64,000 nucleotides of DNA from Thermoactinomycetaceae bacterium (GTDB taxonomy: Bacteria > Bacillota > Bacilli > Thermoactinomycetales > Thermoactinomycetaceae): the NCBI GenBank assembly GCA_025449975.1, contig JANWIG010000058.1, positions 1-64,000 on the forward strand. Direction: 5' to 3'. How positions within the stretch are numbered: position 1 is the stretch's first letter; every line of letters starts with the position of its first letter. Below are positions 1-7,994 of the stretch, piece by piece. The notes beneath the pieces are model-generated. The model was not told the origin of the DNA. It ran no database searches and was given only the letters and a program-made list of their open reading frames with translations. The position numbers were made by a program, and so were the translations under genes.

Positions 1-93
1 GTAGACGATGCTACGAAAATCATCAAAGATGGGCAACAAATCCGTGTAGATGGAGATCAAGGATTTGTTGAGATCTTAGAAAATAATCCATGA
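1..93 (+). CDS. C-terminal end of a PEP-utilising enzyme (Pps / rifampicin phosphotransferase-like), partial
   Basis: Frame 1 is open from the window edge to a TGA at 91-93 and encodes 30 residues. The reading VDDATKIIKDGQQIRVDG followed by GFVEIL matches the end of the mobile phosphohistidine domain that closes PEP synthase and rifampicin phosphotransferase-like proteins of Bacilli. Those enzymes transfer phosphate through a swivelling histidine domain; the histidine, ATP-grasp and substrate domains lie outside the window, so the substrate cannot be stated. Only the tail is visible, hence moderate confidence. Confidence 0.6.
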   Translation, partial: VDDATKIIKDGQQIRVDGDQGFVEILENNP

Positions 94-113
94 TACATCG
101 TGTTTACCTTAAA

Positions 114-141
114 AAGGGCTCCGCAATCAAAGCGAAGCCCG
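114..141 (-). terminator. Rho-independent terminator of the YlmA-like gene
   Basis: GGGCTTCGC pairs with GCGGAGCCC (one mismatch) around a 7-nt loop and is followed on the minus strand by TTTTT. It lies just after the minus-strand stop at 148 and between two convergent genes. Confidence 0.7.
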
Positions 142-147
142 TTCGTT

Positions 148-981
148 TCACTTTGTGATGCTTTTGAGTAACGTTTGAGCAAAACCAGGCCCTTTTTGAT
201 CAAACGAAAGAAAATAGCGGTCATGCTTTTCCTCTACTTTGACAGGCAGATTAAAAAAGTCACTCAATATAGGTGATTGAAAGAGCTGCTTGGTTTCACC
301 CTGCTGAAAGCTTCTCCCTTTTTTCAGGAAGAATGTATGTGTAAAACAGGGCAAAATCTCTTCGATGTGATGCGTTACATAGATAAGTGTGGGAGCCTCT
401 GGTTGAGAGGCAATCTGTTCAATCGTTCGCAGTACTTGTTCCCGCGCAAACAGATCCAGCCCGATACATGGTTCGTCTAAGATGAGCAGGTTTGGCTTGC
501 TCATTAGAGCGCGAGCAATCATGATGCGCTGTTTTTCGCCCTGAGATAACGTTTGATAAGAGCGATTTACCAAATGAGCACATCCTAAAAAGTGCATCAG
601 CTCTTTAGCTTCAGATAAATCTTCTTTCGTATAAGAGTCATAGATGCCGATCGAAGCAAATTTCCCACTTAACACTACTTTTTCTGCTGTTTCGGTTCCA
701 TGAATGCGTTCGATCAAAGAGGAGCTGACCCAGCCGATCTGTTTCCGCAATTCTCTTAAGTCCACTCTTCCATACTGGTGACCGAGAACAGAGATCGTTC
801 CCTTACTAGGCCAGAAATAACCGCAAATCAGATTAAGTAAGGTTGTTTTTCCTGAGCCATTCAATCCAAGAAGACACCAATGTTCTCCCTTCTTAACTTC
901 CCAGTTGATATCGGATAAGATTGGTTTTTGATCTCGGATATAGTAGACGCTGTCTAGAGAAATAACCACAGTCTTCACCAT
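148..981 (-). CDS. ABC transporter ATP-binding protein, YlmA-like
   Basis: A 277-residue single ABC ATPase. Walker A GLNGSGKT is at residues 39-46, the signature LSQGE at 145-149 and Walker B LLILDEP at 165-171, followed by a switch histidine in THH. The usual Q-loop glutamine is not apparent: the segment reads IGWVSSSL, as I recall for YlmA-type proteins. No permease gene is adjacent, so it may act with an unlinked partner or as a non-transport ABC protein. The ATG at 981 has AGGAGG six bases upstream. Assignment to the YlmA group is by overall sequence pattern; its cargo is unknown. Confidence 0.8.
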   Translation of the reverse strand: MVKTVVISLDSVYYIRDQKPILSDINWEVKKGEHWCLLGLNGSGKTTLLNLICGYFWPSKGTISVLGHQYGRVDLRELRKQIGWVSSSLIERIHGTETAEKVVLSGKFASIGIYDSYTKEDLSEAKELMHFLGCAHLVNRSYQTLSQGEKQRIMIARALMSKPNLLILDEPCIGLDLFAREQVLRTIEQIASQPEAPTLIYVTHHIEEILPCFTHTFFLKKGRSFQQGETKQLFQSPILSDFFNLPVKVEEKHDRYFLSFDQKGPGFAQTLLKSITK

Positions 982-1047
982 CCTTACCCTCCTAGTTTAG
1001 CAGGAATGGGGTAAAGATAAAATGAGATAAAACAGTCTTTGCCCATT

Positions 1048-1926
1048 TTAGCCTGCTTTTCCGGCTAACTCCAACTCTAATTCTTTGATCTCCAATTGCC
1101 GCTTCTTCGTTTTGGTTTGGTGCTTCTCTTTTTTCATCAGATGTCTCTCTTCCGCGCGTTTTTCTTCCTTTTGTTGAATCTCCATTTTTTCTTTGATTCG
1201 TTTGATATCGATCTGATAATATTCTGTCTCAGCTGCTGCAAGCTTTCGGTTAAGCTTTAAGTTTTCTAGCCCTTCTTTTTTCTCCTCAATCGTTACGTGA
1301 TGCAACTCTTCTTCCAGCTTCTGCCTTTCCTTGCCAAGCTCATGGGCTTCCTTCTCTCTTGCTTCTGCTTTTTGATCCAGTTCCATCCCTAATTTGATCT
1401 GTTCTAACTGCTGTTTTTTGATTTCAGTATCCCATTCAAACATTTTTTCTTCCCGTTGCTCTTTCTTCTGTTGATTAGCGAGATCCGTTTCGATTCGTTT
1501 GGTATCTGCTTGATAATGTTTCGTCTGCATTTCTACCAGTTGACTTTCATGCTGTAACTTTTCAAGCTGCCACTTTCTCTCGGCCACTGCAATTTGATGC
1601 AATTCTGCCTTTCTTTCTTCTCTTTTTTTCGTTAATTCGATATGTAGTTTGTGGTTCTCCAATTCTATCTTTTTTATTTCCGCTTCAAATTTTGCTTTTT
1701 TGGCCTCATATTCTAATTTTTCCGCTTCAAATTCTAATATTTTCATCTTTAGTTTGATCTTTTCTGTCTCTTGCTCTATTTTAACTATCTCTTGTTTTCT
1801 CTTCTTCATTTCAAGCTGATGCAACTCTTCCTCCAACCTCATCTTTTGCTTTTCCATGCCAAAATAGATCACGATCGCCACGAACAACACAACCAATAGA
1901 CCAATCACCAACAAATCTCCCATCAT
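1048..1926 (-). CDS. Membrane-anchored long coiled-coil protein
   Basis: A 292-residue protein with one N-terminal membrane segment (about residues 4-22, LLVIGLLVVLFVAIVIYFG) followed by about 265 residues almost wholly composed of Glu, Lys, Leu and Gln in heptad-like order. No enzymatic motif is visible. Two stretches, about 105-182 and 207-289, align as an internal repeat: each opens with ELHQ/ELHH, passes through a (H/E)YYQ-like then KRI segment, then a Lys/Glu-rich QQK block, and ends in a LELxL-type helix. AGGGGG precedes the ATG (1923 is an alternative start). I do not recognise the family; a structural or scaffolding role is only a guess. Confidence 0.75.
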   Translation of the reverse strand: MMGDLLVIGLLVVLFVAIVIYFGMEKQKMRLEEELHQLEMKKRKQEIVKIEQETEKIKLKMKILEFEAEKLEYEAKKAKFEAEIKKIELENHKLHIELTKKREERKAELHQIAVAERKWQLEKLQHESQLVEMQTKHYQADTKRIETDLANQQKKEQREEKMFEWDTEIKKQQLEQIKLGMELDQKAEAREKEAHELGKERQKLEEELHHVTIEEKKEGLENLKLNRKLAAAETEYYQIDIKRIKEKMEIQQKEEKRAEERHLMKKEKHQTKTKKRQLEIKELELELAGKAG

Positions 1927-2006
1927 GCTGTCCCCCTATTGAATTATTTCTTAATAATAATTCAATTATATCAAAACGAAATATAGGTATCTTTGACAGC
2001 ATGACT

Positions 2007-3371
2007 TTAGTTTCTAACCTTTTCATTCTGCTTCTTTAGCAATATCATTGTGTTGATCAAGGAGACAAATGATAAAAGGATTAACAGGACAAATACTTGA
2101 TGCAAGTTTTCCGCCAACACGCTCCCTTTCAGTTGATCACTCAGCCATAAACCAGAAACGGCAATACCAATTGTCTGCCCAAGCTGACGCATTAACTGGT
2201 GAGAGCCCATGGCTGCTCCACGCAGATTCCATTCTACAGACGATTGGACTGTTACAGTAAAGGAAGTATAGGTTATTCCAAATCCCAGTCCAATGATCGC
2301 CGTAACCATCATCATCCAATAGATGCCGGTGTTTACCTCAAACAGGGTTAATCCGATGCACCCCAGTGTGATAATCATACAGCCAATACTGGATATTCGC
2401 CCAATCGGTGCTTTAATGAGCCACTTTCCAGTAAGCATCGAACCAAGCGGCCATGTGATCGACATGGGTAACATCGTCAGTCCCGAATAAGTCGCATTTA
2501 AACCCGTAACTCCTTGTACCCATAAAGGGATATAAAAAGTGACTGCAACAAGGACAAAGCCGAGCAAAAAGCCGCCTATGTTCGCAATCGAGATAGAGCG
2601 AATTCGAAACAATGACAGGGGCAACATGGGTTCTTTTCCTCTGGCTTCCACCCAAAGAAATAAACAAAGTCCGACAAAAGCGATAAGAAATAAAAAAATG
2701 ATTTCCATCGCAATTTGCTTCTGTTCTTTCCATAACGTTAGACCATATAGAAAAGAAGAGATCCCTAAAGTGAAAGTAATGATGCCTGCATAATCGATGA
2801 TTTGTTTTTTCTTCTCTACTTTTTCCTGCAAGGACGCCCACAATAATAGCAAGGAAACCAAACCAAATGGAAGATTCATATAAAAAATCCAACGCCATGA
2901 AATCGTATCCACAATAAAGCCGCCCACAAGTGGACCAATAATTCCAGAAATCCCCCAGATACTGCTGATCAATCCTTGAGCCTTCGCTCGCTGTTCAAAA
3001 GGGAAGACATCGCCAATAATCGTAAAAGGAATCGTGGTTAATGCCCCCGCCCCAATCCCTTGAATCAATCGGAATAAAACGAGCTGTTGCATCGTCTGCG
3101 CGAATCCCGATAGCATCGAACCAGCGAGAAAAACGATAACTCCGATCGTAAACATGATCTTTCTTCCATATAAGTCTGCCAACTTTCCAAAAATAGGAGT
3201 GGCAACGACTCCTGCCAATAAATAAACAGAAATGACCCAAGTAAACAACTGGCTTCCGCCTAAGTCTTCAACAATTTTGGGCATCGCTGTACTAACGATT
3301 GTTCCTTCAATTGCTGTAAGAAAAGTTGCAATCAATAAAGAGAAAATGACTTGTTTTCTTTTCTTTTGCAT
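2007..3371 (-). CDS. MFS drug exporter, DHA2 (EmrB/QacA-like) family
   Basis: About 454 residues with at least 12 hydrophobic helices, in the size range of 14-span DHA2 proton-coupled exporters. Hallmarks are an acidic residue in the first helix (FLTAIEGTIVSTAMP), motif A (GKLADLYGRK) after helix 2, and motif C-like glycines (GISGIIGPLVGG) in helix 5. An in-frame ATG lies four codons upstream at 3383, but only the ATG at 3371 has a spaced GGGTG Shine-Dalgarno. It stands alone between the coiled-coil gene and the EthD gene; the substrate cannot be told from sequence. Confidence 0.85.
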   Translation of the reverse strand: MQKKRKQVIFSLLIATFLTAIEGTIVSTAMPKIVEDLGGSQLFTWVISVYLLAGVVATPIFGKLADLYGRKIMFTIGVIVFLAGSMLSGFAQTMQQLVLFRLIQGIGAGALTTIPFTIIGDVFPFEQRAKAQGLISSIWGISGIIGPLVGGFIVDTISWRWIFYMNLPFGLVSLLLLWASLQEKVEKKKQIIDYAGIITFTLGISSFLYGLTLWKEQKQIAMEIIFLFLIAFVGLCLFLWVEARGKEPMLPLSLFRIRSISIANIGGFLLGFVLVAVTFYIPLWVQGVTGLNATYSGLTMLPMSITWPLGSMLTGKWLIKAPIGRISSIGCMIITLGCIGLTLFEVNTGIYWMMMVTAIIGLGFGITYTSFTVTVQSSVEWNLRGAAMGSHQLMRQLGQTIGIAVSGLWLSDQLKGSVLAENLHQVFVLLILLSFVSLINTMILLKKQNEKVRN

Positions 3372-3451
3372 AGTTTCACCCATTTTTTCTAAGGATCATA
3401 GCATCATTTCATTATCATATGATGACAGACCAACAGCAAATCGGAATTCGC

Positions 3452-3484
3452 TAAAAAAAGCCATGAATGCTGAGCATCCATAGC
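3452..3484 (-). terminator. Terminator after the EthD/cyclase genes
   Basis: An imperfect hairpin (GGCTATGGATGCT with AGCATTCATGGC) is followed on the minus strand by TTTTTTT. It lies about 30 bases past the stop of the EthD-like gene. Confidence 0.55.
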
Positions 3485-3513
3485 CAGAAAATCTTATGTA
3501 TAAGACAATTGAA

Positions 3514-3849
3514 CTAGATCCGCGGAAGCGAAAAAGTTACTTCTTTTCCCAAGAAAGCCCCTACAATTCCATTAAATTTCCTTGTGATTAACTTTGTCAA
3601 CTCTCTTCCTTCGATGGAATCCAATGCTTTCTGTAATGCTTCGATCGACTCATAGTAAGTTTCAACAATGACTTGCACATCTTCCAAACCAGGTGGTTGT
3701 TTCATCGCATCAGTATAATATAGTCGAGTAAAATCCATCTTGATCACACCAGAGACTTCTAAGATCCTAGGGGCAATTTCACTTGTATAAAACTTCTCAA
3801 ATTCATCTAAATCACGAATCCCCTTATATATACCAATGGTTTTATACAT
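3514..3849 (-). CDS. EthD-like small ferredoxin-fold protein
   Basis: A 111-residue protein with the layout of the EthD / dimeric alpha-beta barrel family: N-terminal MYKTIGIYKGIRDLDEFEKF, a central hydrophobic strand, and the LQKAL helix followed by a final beta strand. Family members are small dimeric barrels, some tied to ring cleavage or polyketide handling, most without known substrate. AAGGTGG precedes the ATG. It begins 33 bases after the end of the cyclase gene on the same strand, so the two are probably cotranscribed and may act on one small organic substrate (inference). Confidence 0.65.
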   Translation of the reverse strand: MYKTIGIYKGIRDLDEFEKFYTSEIAPRILEVSGVIKMDFTRLYYTDAMKQPPGLEDVQVIVETYYESIEALQKALDSIEGRELTKLITRKFNGIVGAFLGKEVTFSLPRI

Positions 3850-3882
3850 TTACGCCACCTTTCTTTCGTCCATCCGGTAAGA

Positions 3883-4680
3883 TTAAATATCCTCTTCAAT
3901 GATTGCGACGACGCGACTCCAGCCAGCGCTCGCTTTAGCGATATTGACCGGAAAAGCGGAGACACGAAAACCAAATGGTTTTGGGATTTGATCCAGATTA
4001 CAAAGCTTTTCAATTTGACAATATTCCTTCTCCCGTCCGAGCAAATGGGCATCCCAAAATTGTCCTTTTCCTTCTTTGGCTTCTTTGGCCATGACATTAA
4101 AAGGACGATCCAATCCCCACGCATCGATCCCAATCAGCCGAATTCCTTGATCTACCAACCATTCCGTACCTGCTCTTCCTAAACCAGGATGTTTAAAATC
4201 ATATCCAGCCGTTTTAAAATGTTTCGAAGCTCCTGTATGTAGTAAAACAATATCGTAAGGTTTTAACGTATAACCGATTCGCTCCAACTCGGCCTGCAAA
4301 TCTTCTACGGTAATCTCGTCACCGGCTTGTTTATGAGTCATATTGAGCAGTACACCATCTCCATAACACCAGCTGAGTGGAACTTGATCGATGGTTCGCG
4401 CTGGTTTACCTGCGGTTTCGGGTCCATAGTGATAAGGTGCATCCACGTGCGTTCCCGAATGAGTGGATAGTGTCACCTCCTCAACCGCCCATCCTTCCCC
4501 ATTGGGCCAATACGATTCATCCAGTCCCAAAAACTTTTTCGTCACTGGAATCGCTTCCTTATGACTCGAGTAATGAATCTTGTGACCACTGGGTTCAAAT
4601 GAACTCGTTTCATTTTCTAAGCGGTCACTTAAATCGATCAAAGTTATTTTTTTACCATTTCTAATAAAACTTTCTCTCAC
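3883..4680 (-). CDS. Cyclase / kynurenine formamidase-like metal hydrolase
   Basis: A 265-residue member of the cyclase family (PF04199). The metal-binding signature HSGTHVDAPYH is complete, with H74, H78, D80 and H84, and a second cluster lies near GIDAWGLDRPF. Family members are zinc or manganese hydrolases acting on amides or cyclic substrates, such as N-formylkynurenine. The start is GTG with AGGAGG seven bases upstream. No kynurenine-pathway gene is nearby, so formamidase activity is not implied. Coupling to the EthD-like gene downstream is the main clue to function. Confidence 0.8.
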   Translation of the reverse strand: MRESFIRNGKKITLIDLSDRLENETSSFEPSGHKIHYSSHKEAIPVTKKFLGLDESYWPNGEGWAVEEVTLSTHSGTHVDAPYHYGPETAGKPARTIDQVPLSWCYGDGVLLNMTHKQAGDEITVEDLQAELERIGYTLKPYDIVLLHTGASKHFKTAGYDFKHPGLGRAGTEWLVDQGIRLIGIDAWGLDRPFNVMAKEAKEGKGQFWDAHLLGREKEYCQIEKLCNLDQIPKPFGFRVSAFPVNIAKASAGWSRVVAIIEEDI

Positions 4681-4809
4681 TCATCTTCCTCCTCAGAGAC
4701 TAAATATGTTTAAAATAACAATAATTATATACTATCATAAAAAACGGGACCTATTAAAGTCTTCCTAAGACATGCTCTTATCCCAATATAGCTAAAACGA
4801 GTGAGCTTG

Positions 4810-5136
4810 TTAGGCGGCTTGTTTATTTAATTGAAGTAAGACCACACCGCAAATAATGAGCAGAATACCGATAATGGTGTATAACCCGACCTTTTCTTTC
4901 CAGACAATTACCCCAACAATGACTGTCAATGCGGTTCCTAAACCAGACCAAATCGCGTAAGCTGTCCCCAGTGGTATATGTTTTAGAGCTAAAGACAAAA
5001 AATAAAAAGCAGAGGCAAAGCCGATGACGACCCCAATACTCGGTAAAACTTTTGTCAAGCCTTCCGATGCTTTTAAACTGGATGTCCCCACTACTTCACT
5101 AAGGATCGCTATGAATAAAAAAAGCAGCCCTTTCAT
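4810..5136 (-). CDS. SMR family small multidrug / cation exporter
   Basis: 108 residues with four hydrophobic helices. The essential membrane glutamate of the family is present at residue 14 (ILSEVVG), and the YAIWSGLG loop of helix 3 is intact. SMR proteins work as proton-coupled antiparallel dimers exporting cationic compounds or guanidinium. It is a single gene rather than an EbrAB-like pair, so a homodimer is likely. No guanidine riboswitch (ykkC motif) was found upstream. A perfect inverted repeat at 5197-5216 lies 60-80 bases upstream of the start. Confidence 0.88.
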   Translation of the reverse strand: MKGLLFLFIAILSEVVGTSSLKASEGLTKVLPSIGVVIGFASAFYFLSLALKHIPLGTAYAIWSGLGTALTVIVGVIVWKEKVGLYTIIGILLIICGVVLLQLNKQAA

Positions 5137-5196
5137 TTTAATCCTCCTTCATTCATAAGGAATCAGATTCAATCCATAAATTAGTATACTACAAGG

Positions 5197-5216
5197 CTTA
5201 TGAGTAAGCTCATAAG
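5197..5216. promoter_or_regulatory. 8-bp perfect inverted repeat upstream of the SMR gene
   Basis: CTTATGAG-TAAG-CTCATAAG lies just upstream of a TATACT-like -10 box on the minus strand. It could be a repressor operator; no regulator gene is adjacent. Confidence 0.4.
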
Positions 5217-5220
5217 AAAA

Positions 5221-5249
5221 AGGACTGACCCATTTCGGTTGAGCCAGTC
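5221..5249 (-). terminator. Terminator of the truncated haemoglobin gene
   Basis: GACTGGCTCAACC pairs imperfectly with GGGTCAGTC and is followed on the minus strand by TTTTT, shortly after the stop at 5265. Confidence 0.6.
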
Positions 5250-5264
5250 ACGTACAACCAAAGT

Positions 5265-5630
5265 TTATTTATACAAAACATCCTCTCGCAAGGTTTCAAC
5301 GTGATCCGTCACTTGATCGATATCTGCTTGATCTACACCATAATGAGCCAATGCATCACGCAAATGTGTAACGATTGCATCAAAGTGGATGGGTTGTAGG
5401 TTCATCCCTGCATGTGCTTTACTCATCGATCTCCCCGTATATTGATTGGGACCTCCTAAAGCAAAGCTAATAAATTTCGTTTGATGGAGACGTTGCTTCT
5501 CCATATCGGTATTCTTGAAAAAATGATTGACAGTTGGATCCGCCAAGACCAAATCATAAAAGTAATCAACCACTTTACGGATCGCTGCTTCTCCACCGAT
5601 TTTTTCATAAAGCGTTTTCGTCTTTTCCAT
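5265..5630 (-). CDS. Group I truncated haemoglobin
   Basis: 121 residues from the ATG at 5630. The globin pattern is clear: YEKIGGEAAI at the start of the fold, YFYD with the distal-side tyrosine near residue 25, a hydrophobic E helix (FISFALGGP), and the proximal haem histidine in KAHAGM at H73. Group I truncated globins bind O2 or NO and often take part in NO detoxification. A GTG nine bases upstream is in frame but sits too close to the AAAGGA ribosome site, so ATG is preferred. Monocistronic, with its own terminator. Confidence 0.88.
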   Translation of the reverse strand: MEKTKTLYEKIGGEAAIRKVVDYFYDLVLADPTVNHFFKNTDMEKQRLHQTKFISFALGGPNQYTGRSMSKAHAGMNLQPIHFDAIVTHLRDALAHYGVDQADIDQVTDHVETLREDVLYK

Positions 5631-5759
5631 TTTGATCACTATCCTTTGCCTAGCGATGAGGTTTAGAAACCCTAATGAAGAGTATCCTCTTTTTTTCGGG
5701 TTTTAATCTCGAGGCAGCGAGGCTGTAGGAGTCCAAATTATGGGGACAAAAAAGAGCTA

Positions 5760-6119
5760 TCAACTGAGGCTTTCTCCTGCTAAAAAGCCAAGCAGTGCGA
5801 ACAAGATCCCCAGCGTATAGGTGAGGAAAAGGTATAGAAAAAATTTCCTCCACTGTTTATGCTGAAACAATTGCAGAGTCTCCCATGAAAAAGTTGAAAA
5901 GGTAGTAAAAGCGCCTAAAAAACCAGTTCCAAATAACCACAACCATTTCTCCGATAAAGAACTTCCCACCAGTCCTCCCAAAAGAAACGCTCCCGCTAAG
6001 TTCACCACCAACGTTCCATAAGGGAAATGTGGAAGTGGGCGATTCCATTTCTGGCTTAGAAGAAAACGACAAATCGCTCCAAAGAATCCTCCTACGCCAA
6101 CTAAAAACATTTGGCTCAT
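5760..6119 (-). CDS. crcB2: Fluoride channel FluC/CrcB, second subunit
   Basis: 119 residues with four hydrophobic helices and FluC hallmarks: an N-terminal GAICRF, the FPYGTLVVN loop and the FLGAFTTFSTFSWE motif that lines the fluoride pore and the central Na+ site. FluC proteins are dual-topology dimers that let fluoride leave the cell. The ATG overlaps the stop of the upstream FluC gene (ATGA), which implies translational coupling and probably a heterodimeric channel. No fluoride riboswitch was seen ahead of the pair. Confidence 0.85.
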   Translation of the reverse strand: MSQMFLVGVGGFFGAICRFLLSQKWNRPLPHFPYGTLVVNLAGAFLLGGLVGSSLSEKWLWLFGTGFLGAFTTFSTFSWETLQLFQHKQWRKFFLYLFLTYTLGILFALLGFLAGESLS

Positions 6120-6505
6120 CTCGATTTCCTCCTGATCTGTCTAACAGCGATGGAGTAACCGCACCATGCAAACAGCAATCCTCCCCATAAATGCAACAAT
6201 ACATGGATGGCTGCCATTGCCCATGCCCCTCCCCGAAACAAATCGATCACCTCAACACTCAAAGTGGAAAAAGTGGTAAAAGAACCAAGCAGTCCGCCAG
6301 TCAGTGCAAGACGAACAGGCTCTGAGAGTGATCTTATCTCTGACGACCAAATCATTAGCCAGCTAAGTAAGAAACAACCGATCCAATTCACCAGTAATGT
6401 TCCAAATGGAAAACCATCCAAACGTTCAGCCGGAAAGATCATTCCAACATAATAACGTAGGAGTGCTCCTACCACTCCAGCGGAACCGATCAATACATAT
6501 TTCAT
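6116..6505 (-). CDS. crcB1: Fluoride channel FluC/CrcB, first subunit
   Basis: 129 residues. It carries GALLRYYVG, FPFGTLLVNWIG and LLGSFTTFSTLS, the same three landmarks as its partner, and four helices. An in-frame ATG 42 bases further upstream lacks a ribosome site, whereas the ATG at 6505 follows AGGAAG. The two genes overlap by four bases and form one operon. Paired genes usually encode subunits of opposite orientation (family knowledge); counting charges to prove topology was not attempted. Confidence 0.85.
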   Translation of the reverse strand: MKYVLIGSAGVVGALLRYYVGMIFPAERLDGFPFGTLLVNWIGCFLLSWLMIWSSEIRSLSEPVRLALTGGLLGSFTTFSTLSVEVIDLFRGGAWAMAAIHVLLHLWGGLLFAWCGYSIAVRQIRRKSR

Positions 6506-6529
6506 CGATTCACTTCCTATCCTATACAA

Positions 6530-6567
6530 AGAAACTCCTACCAGCATTTCTACTGATAGGAGTTTCT
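6530..6567 (-). terminator. Strong terminator of the TrxR-like gene
   Basis: AGAAACTCCTA and TAGGAGTTTCT form a perfect 11-bp stem, with a small CAG/CTG stem inside the loop, followed by TTTG on the minus strand. It separates the flavoprotein gene from the fluC pair. Confidence 0.75.
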
Positions 6568-6603
6568 CACTTCGTTAAGTATCAACTCAGCTGATTATGT
6601 TTG

Positions 6604-7170
6604 TTACGCTTTAAGGATGTCGTGATCCACATAGCGTGTTCCGTTTAACTCACTAATAATGTTGATCGCTACTTTAGCGCCATCCCCAGCAGTAATGATC
6701 GTGTGAACGCTTACACCAGCAACTGTACCAGCAGCCCAAATGCCTTCAATGTTGGTTTTGCCATCTTGATCTACATCCAACACCTTTGGAATCCGTGGCT
6801 CTGTACCAGGTTTCGTATTTAATCCAATTTTTTCAGCCAAATTAACGGAAATACCGGTAGCCAAAATCACATGTTTCGCTGTAAACAGACCGTTTTCCGT
6901 TTCAATTTGAAAACCAGCATCATTCTTTACAATATTGGTGGCGGTGTCTTGCACGATCTCTGCACCAAACTTACGAGCTTGATTTTTTCCAAGCTCAATC
7001 ATATCGGGACCAGAGATTTCCGCTACTCCATAGTGGTTTTCCATCCAAGCACGTTTGGTTAAACCTTTATCGTTATCAATCACCAATGTCTTCTTACCTG
7101 CTTTTGCTGCAAACAAAGCCGCACTTGCTCCTGCTGGTCCAGCTCCAATAATCGCGATATCGTAACTCAT
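6604..7170 (-). CDS. Thioredoxin-reductase-like FAD protein lacking the NADPH domain
   Basis: 188 residues. The FAD dinucleotide fold is intact (IGAGPAGASAA near residues 8-18), as are the ILATGISV segment and the C-terminal GTVAGVSVHTIITAGDGAKVA block that closes the FAD domain. The usual NADPH-binding domain and the CxxC redox pair between these parts are absent, and the protein is about 60 percent of thioredoxin reductase length. Reading frame and ribosome site (AAGGGG before the ATG at 7170) are sound, so this is a natural short form rather than a broken gene. The electron donor is unknown. Confidence 0.75.
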   Translation of the reverse strand: MSYDIAIIGAGPAGASAALFAAKAGKKTLVIDNDKGLTKRAWMENHYGVAEISGPDMIELGKNQARKFGAEIVQDTATNIVKNDAGFQIETENGLFTAKHVILATGISVNLAEKIGLNTKPGTEPRIPKVLDVDQDGKTNIEGIWAAGTVAGVSVHTIITAGDGAKVAINIISELNGTRYVDHDILKA

Positions 7171-7510
7171 CACCAAAACCCCTTTCTCTATTTTTAAACT
7201 TTATTATTTATAATGTTGCTTATTAGGAATAAAAATAAACTTCTCTAGAAGATGATAAATCCGCTAGAAAAGAGATATTATTATTATACCCCGAAACACT
7301 CTTAAAATAAAGATTTTCGATGTTTAGAAAATATGACAATGGGATTGGAATTTGCTCATCATCTGCATAGAGAGGTCCTCTAGCAGATCATGCCTTATTT
7401 TACTTTCGATAGAGACTCTTATTTATATTCAAAAAAGTGAATCAAATCTATTTATATGCGTTAATTCGTATATTAAAATATATTTAGATCAAACAGAAGG
7501 AAGGGGAAAC
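7171..7510. other. Intergenic region between divergent transcription units
   Basis: 340 bases, AT-rich. It must hold the promoter of the flavoprotein gene (minus) and of the small membrane-protein gene (plus). I see no RNA gene, riboswitch or clear operator. Confidence 0.4.
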
Positions 7511-7728
7511 ATGGAATGGTTATCTAAAACTGTGATTCTCGTAGGCTTAGTGATTTCGCTTATGGCAGTGATCTACATTATCATCCTCATCTTTGAGAAG
7601 AAGAAACCTATCAAGAACAGAATCAGGTACGAATTGAAAAAGAAAATCCTGAGCCAGACGGAACAGTGATTGAAATTGAGTCCAAAGAAATGAAATCCGA
7701 AGAAATTAAGTCTGAAGAAGAGCGATAA
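7511..7728 (+). pseudogene. Small single-span membrane protein, apparent frameshift
   Basis: A good ribosome site (GAAGGAAGGGG) precedes ATG 7511. The first 29 codons give a clean membrane segment (TVILVGLVISLMAVIYII). The frame then runs to a TGA at 7667-7669 (52 residues). The other forward frame, from about 7597 to a TAA at 7726, reads as an acidic, coding-like tail (EEETYQEQNQ, then ESKEMKSEEIKSEEER). Restoring one base near 7596-7602 would join both parts into a roughly 73-residue protein with an N-terminal anchor and acidic cytoplasmic tail. Either the gene is frameshifted or the sequence lacks one base. Confidence 0.5.
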
Positions 7729-7768
7729 TTATAATTCCTTCTCCTTCTACTCACCACTCCTTAAAATC

Positions 7769-7989
7769 ATGGAAAATATCAAGAAAAATATAAAGAAATA
7801 CATTCTTCCGTTAATCTCGTGTATATGCGCAATGATTTTTTTGGGCTTCGTCTAAGTGGAGATCATCCTGTTCAAAGAATAATGGGATCCAGTCCTACCT
7901 CGGCATTCGTAGGTATTCTTTTCGATGTTTTCATGATTAGTATCGTCATTCTTAATATCTACTTAGTCCGAAAAGCGAGGTGGTGGTAA
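7769..7989 (+). pseudogene. Small two-span membrane protein, apparent frameshift in a T7 run
   Basis: ATG 7769 opens a frame with a basic start and a membrane segment (YILPLISCICAMIFLGF) that stops at 7853. From the T7 run at 7836-7842 a second frame continues with GLRLSGDHPVQ, a second membrane segment (FVGILFDVFMISIVILNIYLV) and ends RKARWW at a TAA in 7987-7989. One extra T would make a single protein of about 73 residues with two spans. Neither piece has a convincing ribosome site. It directly precedes the HTH gene. Confidence 0.4.
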
Positions 7990-7994
7990 ATAGT

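Noticed and set aside
4681-5264. Guanidine (ykkC) riboswitch before the SMR gene
   Set aside because: Looked for because SMR genes often carry it; none of the conserved ykkC blocks is present.
6506-6603. Fluoride riboswitch before the fluC pair
   Set aside because: The region consists of the terminator of the upstream gene and a ribosome site; no crcB-motif blocks were found.
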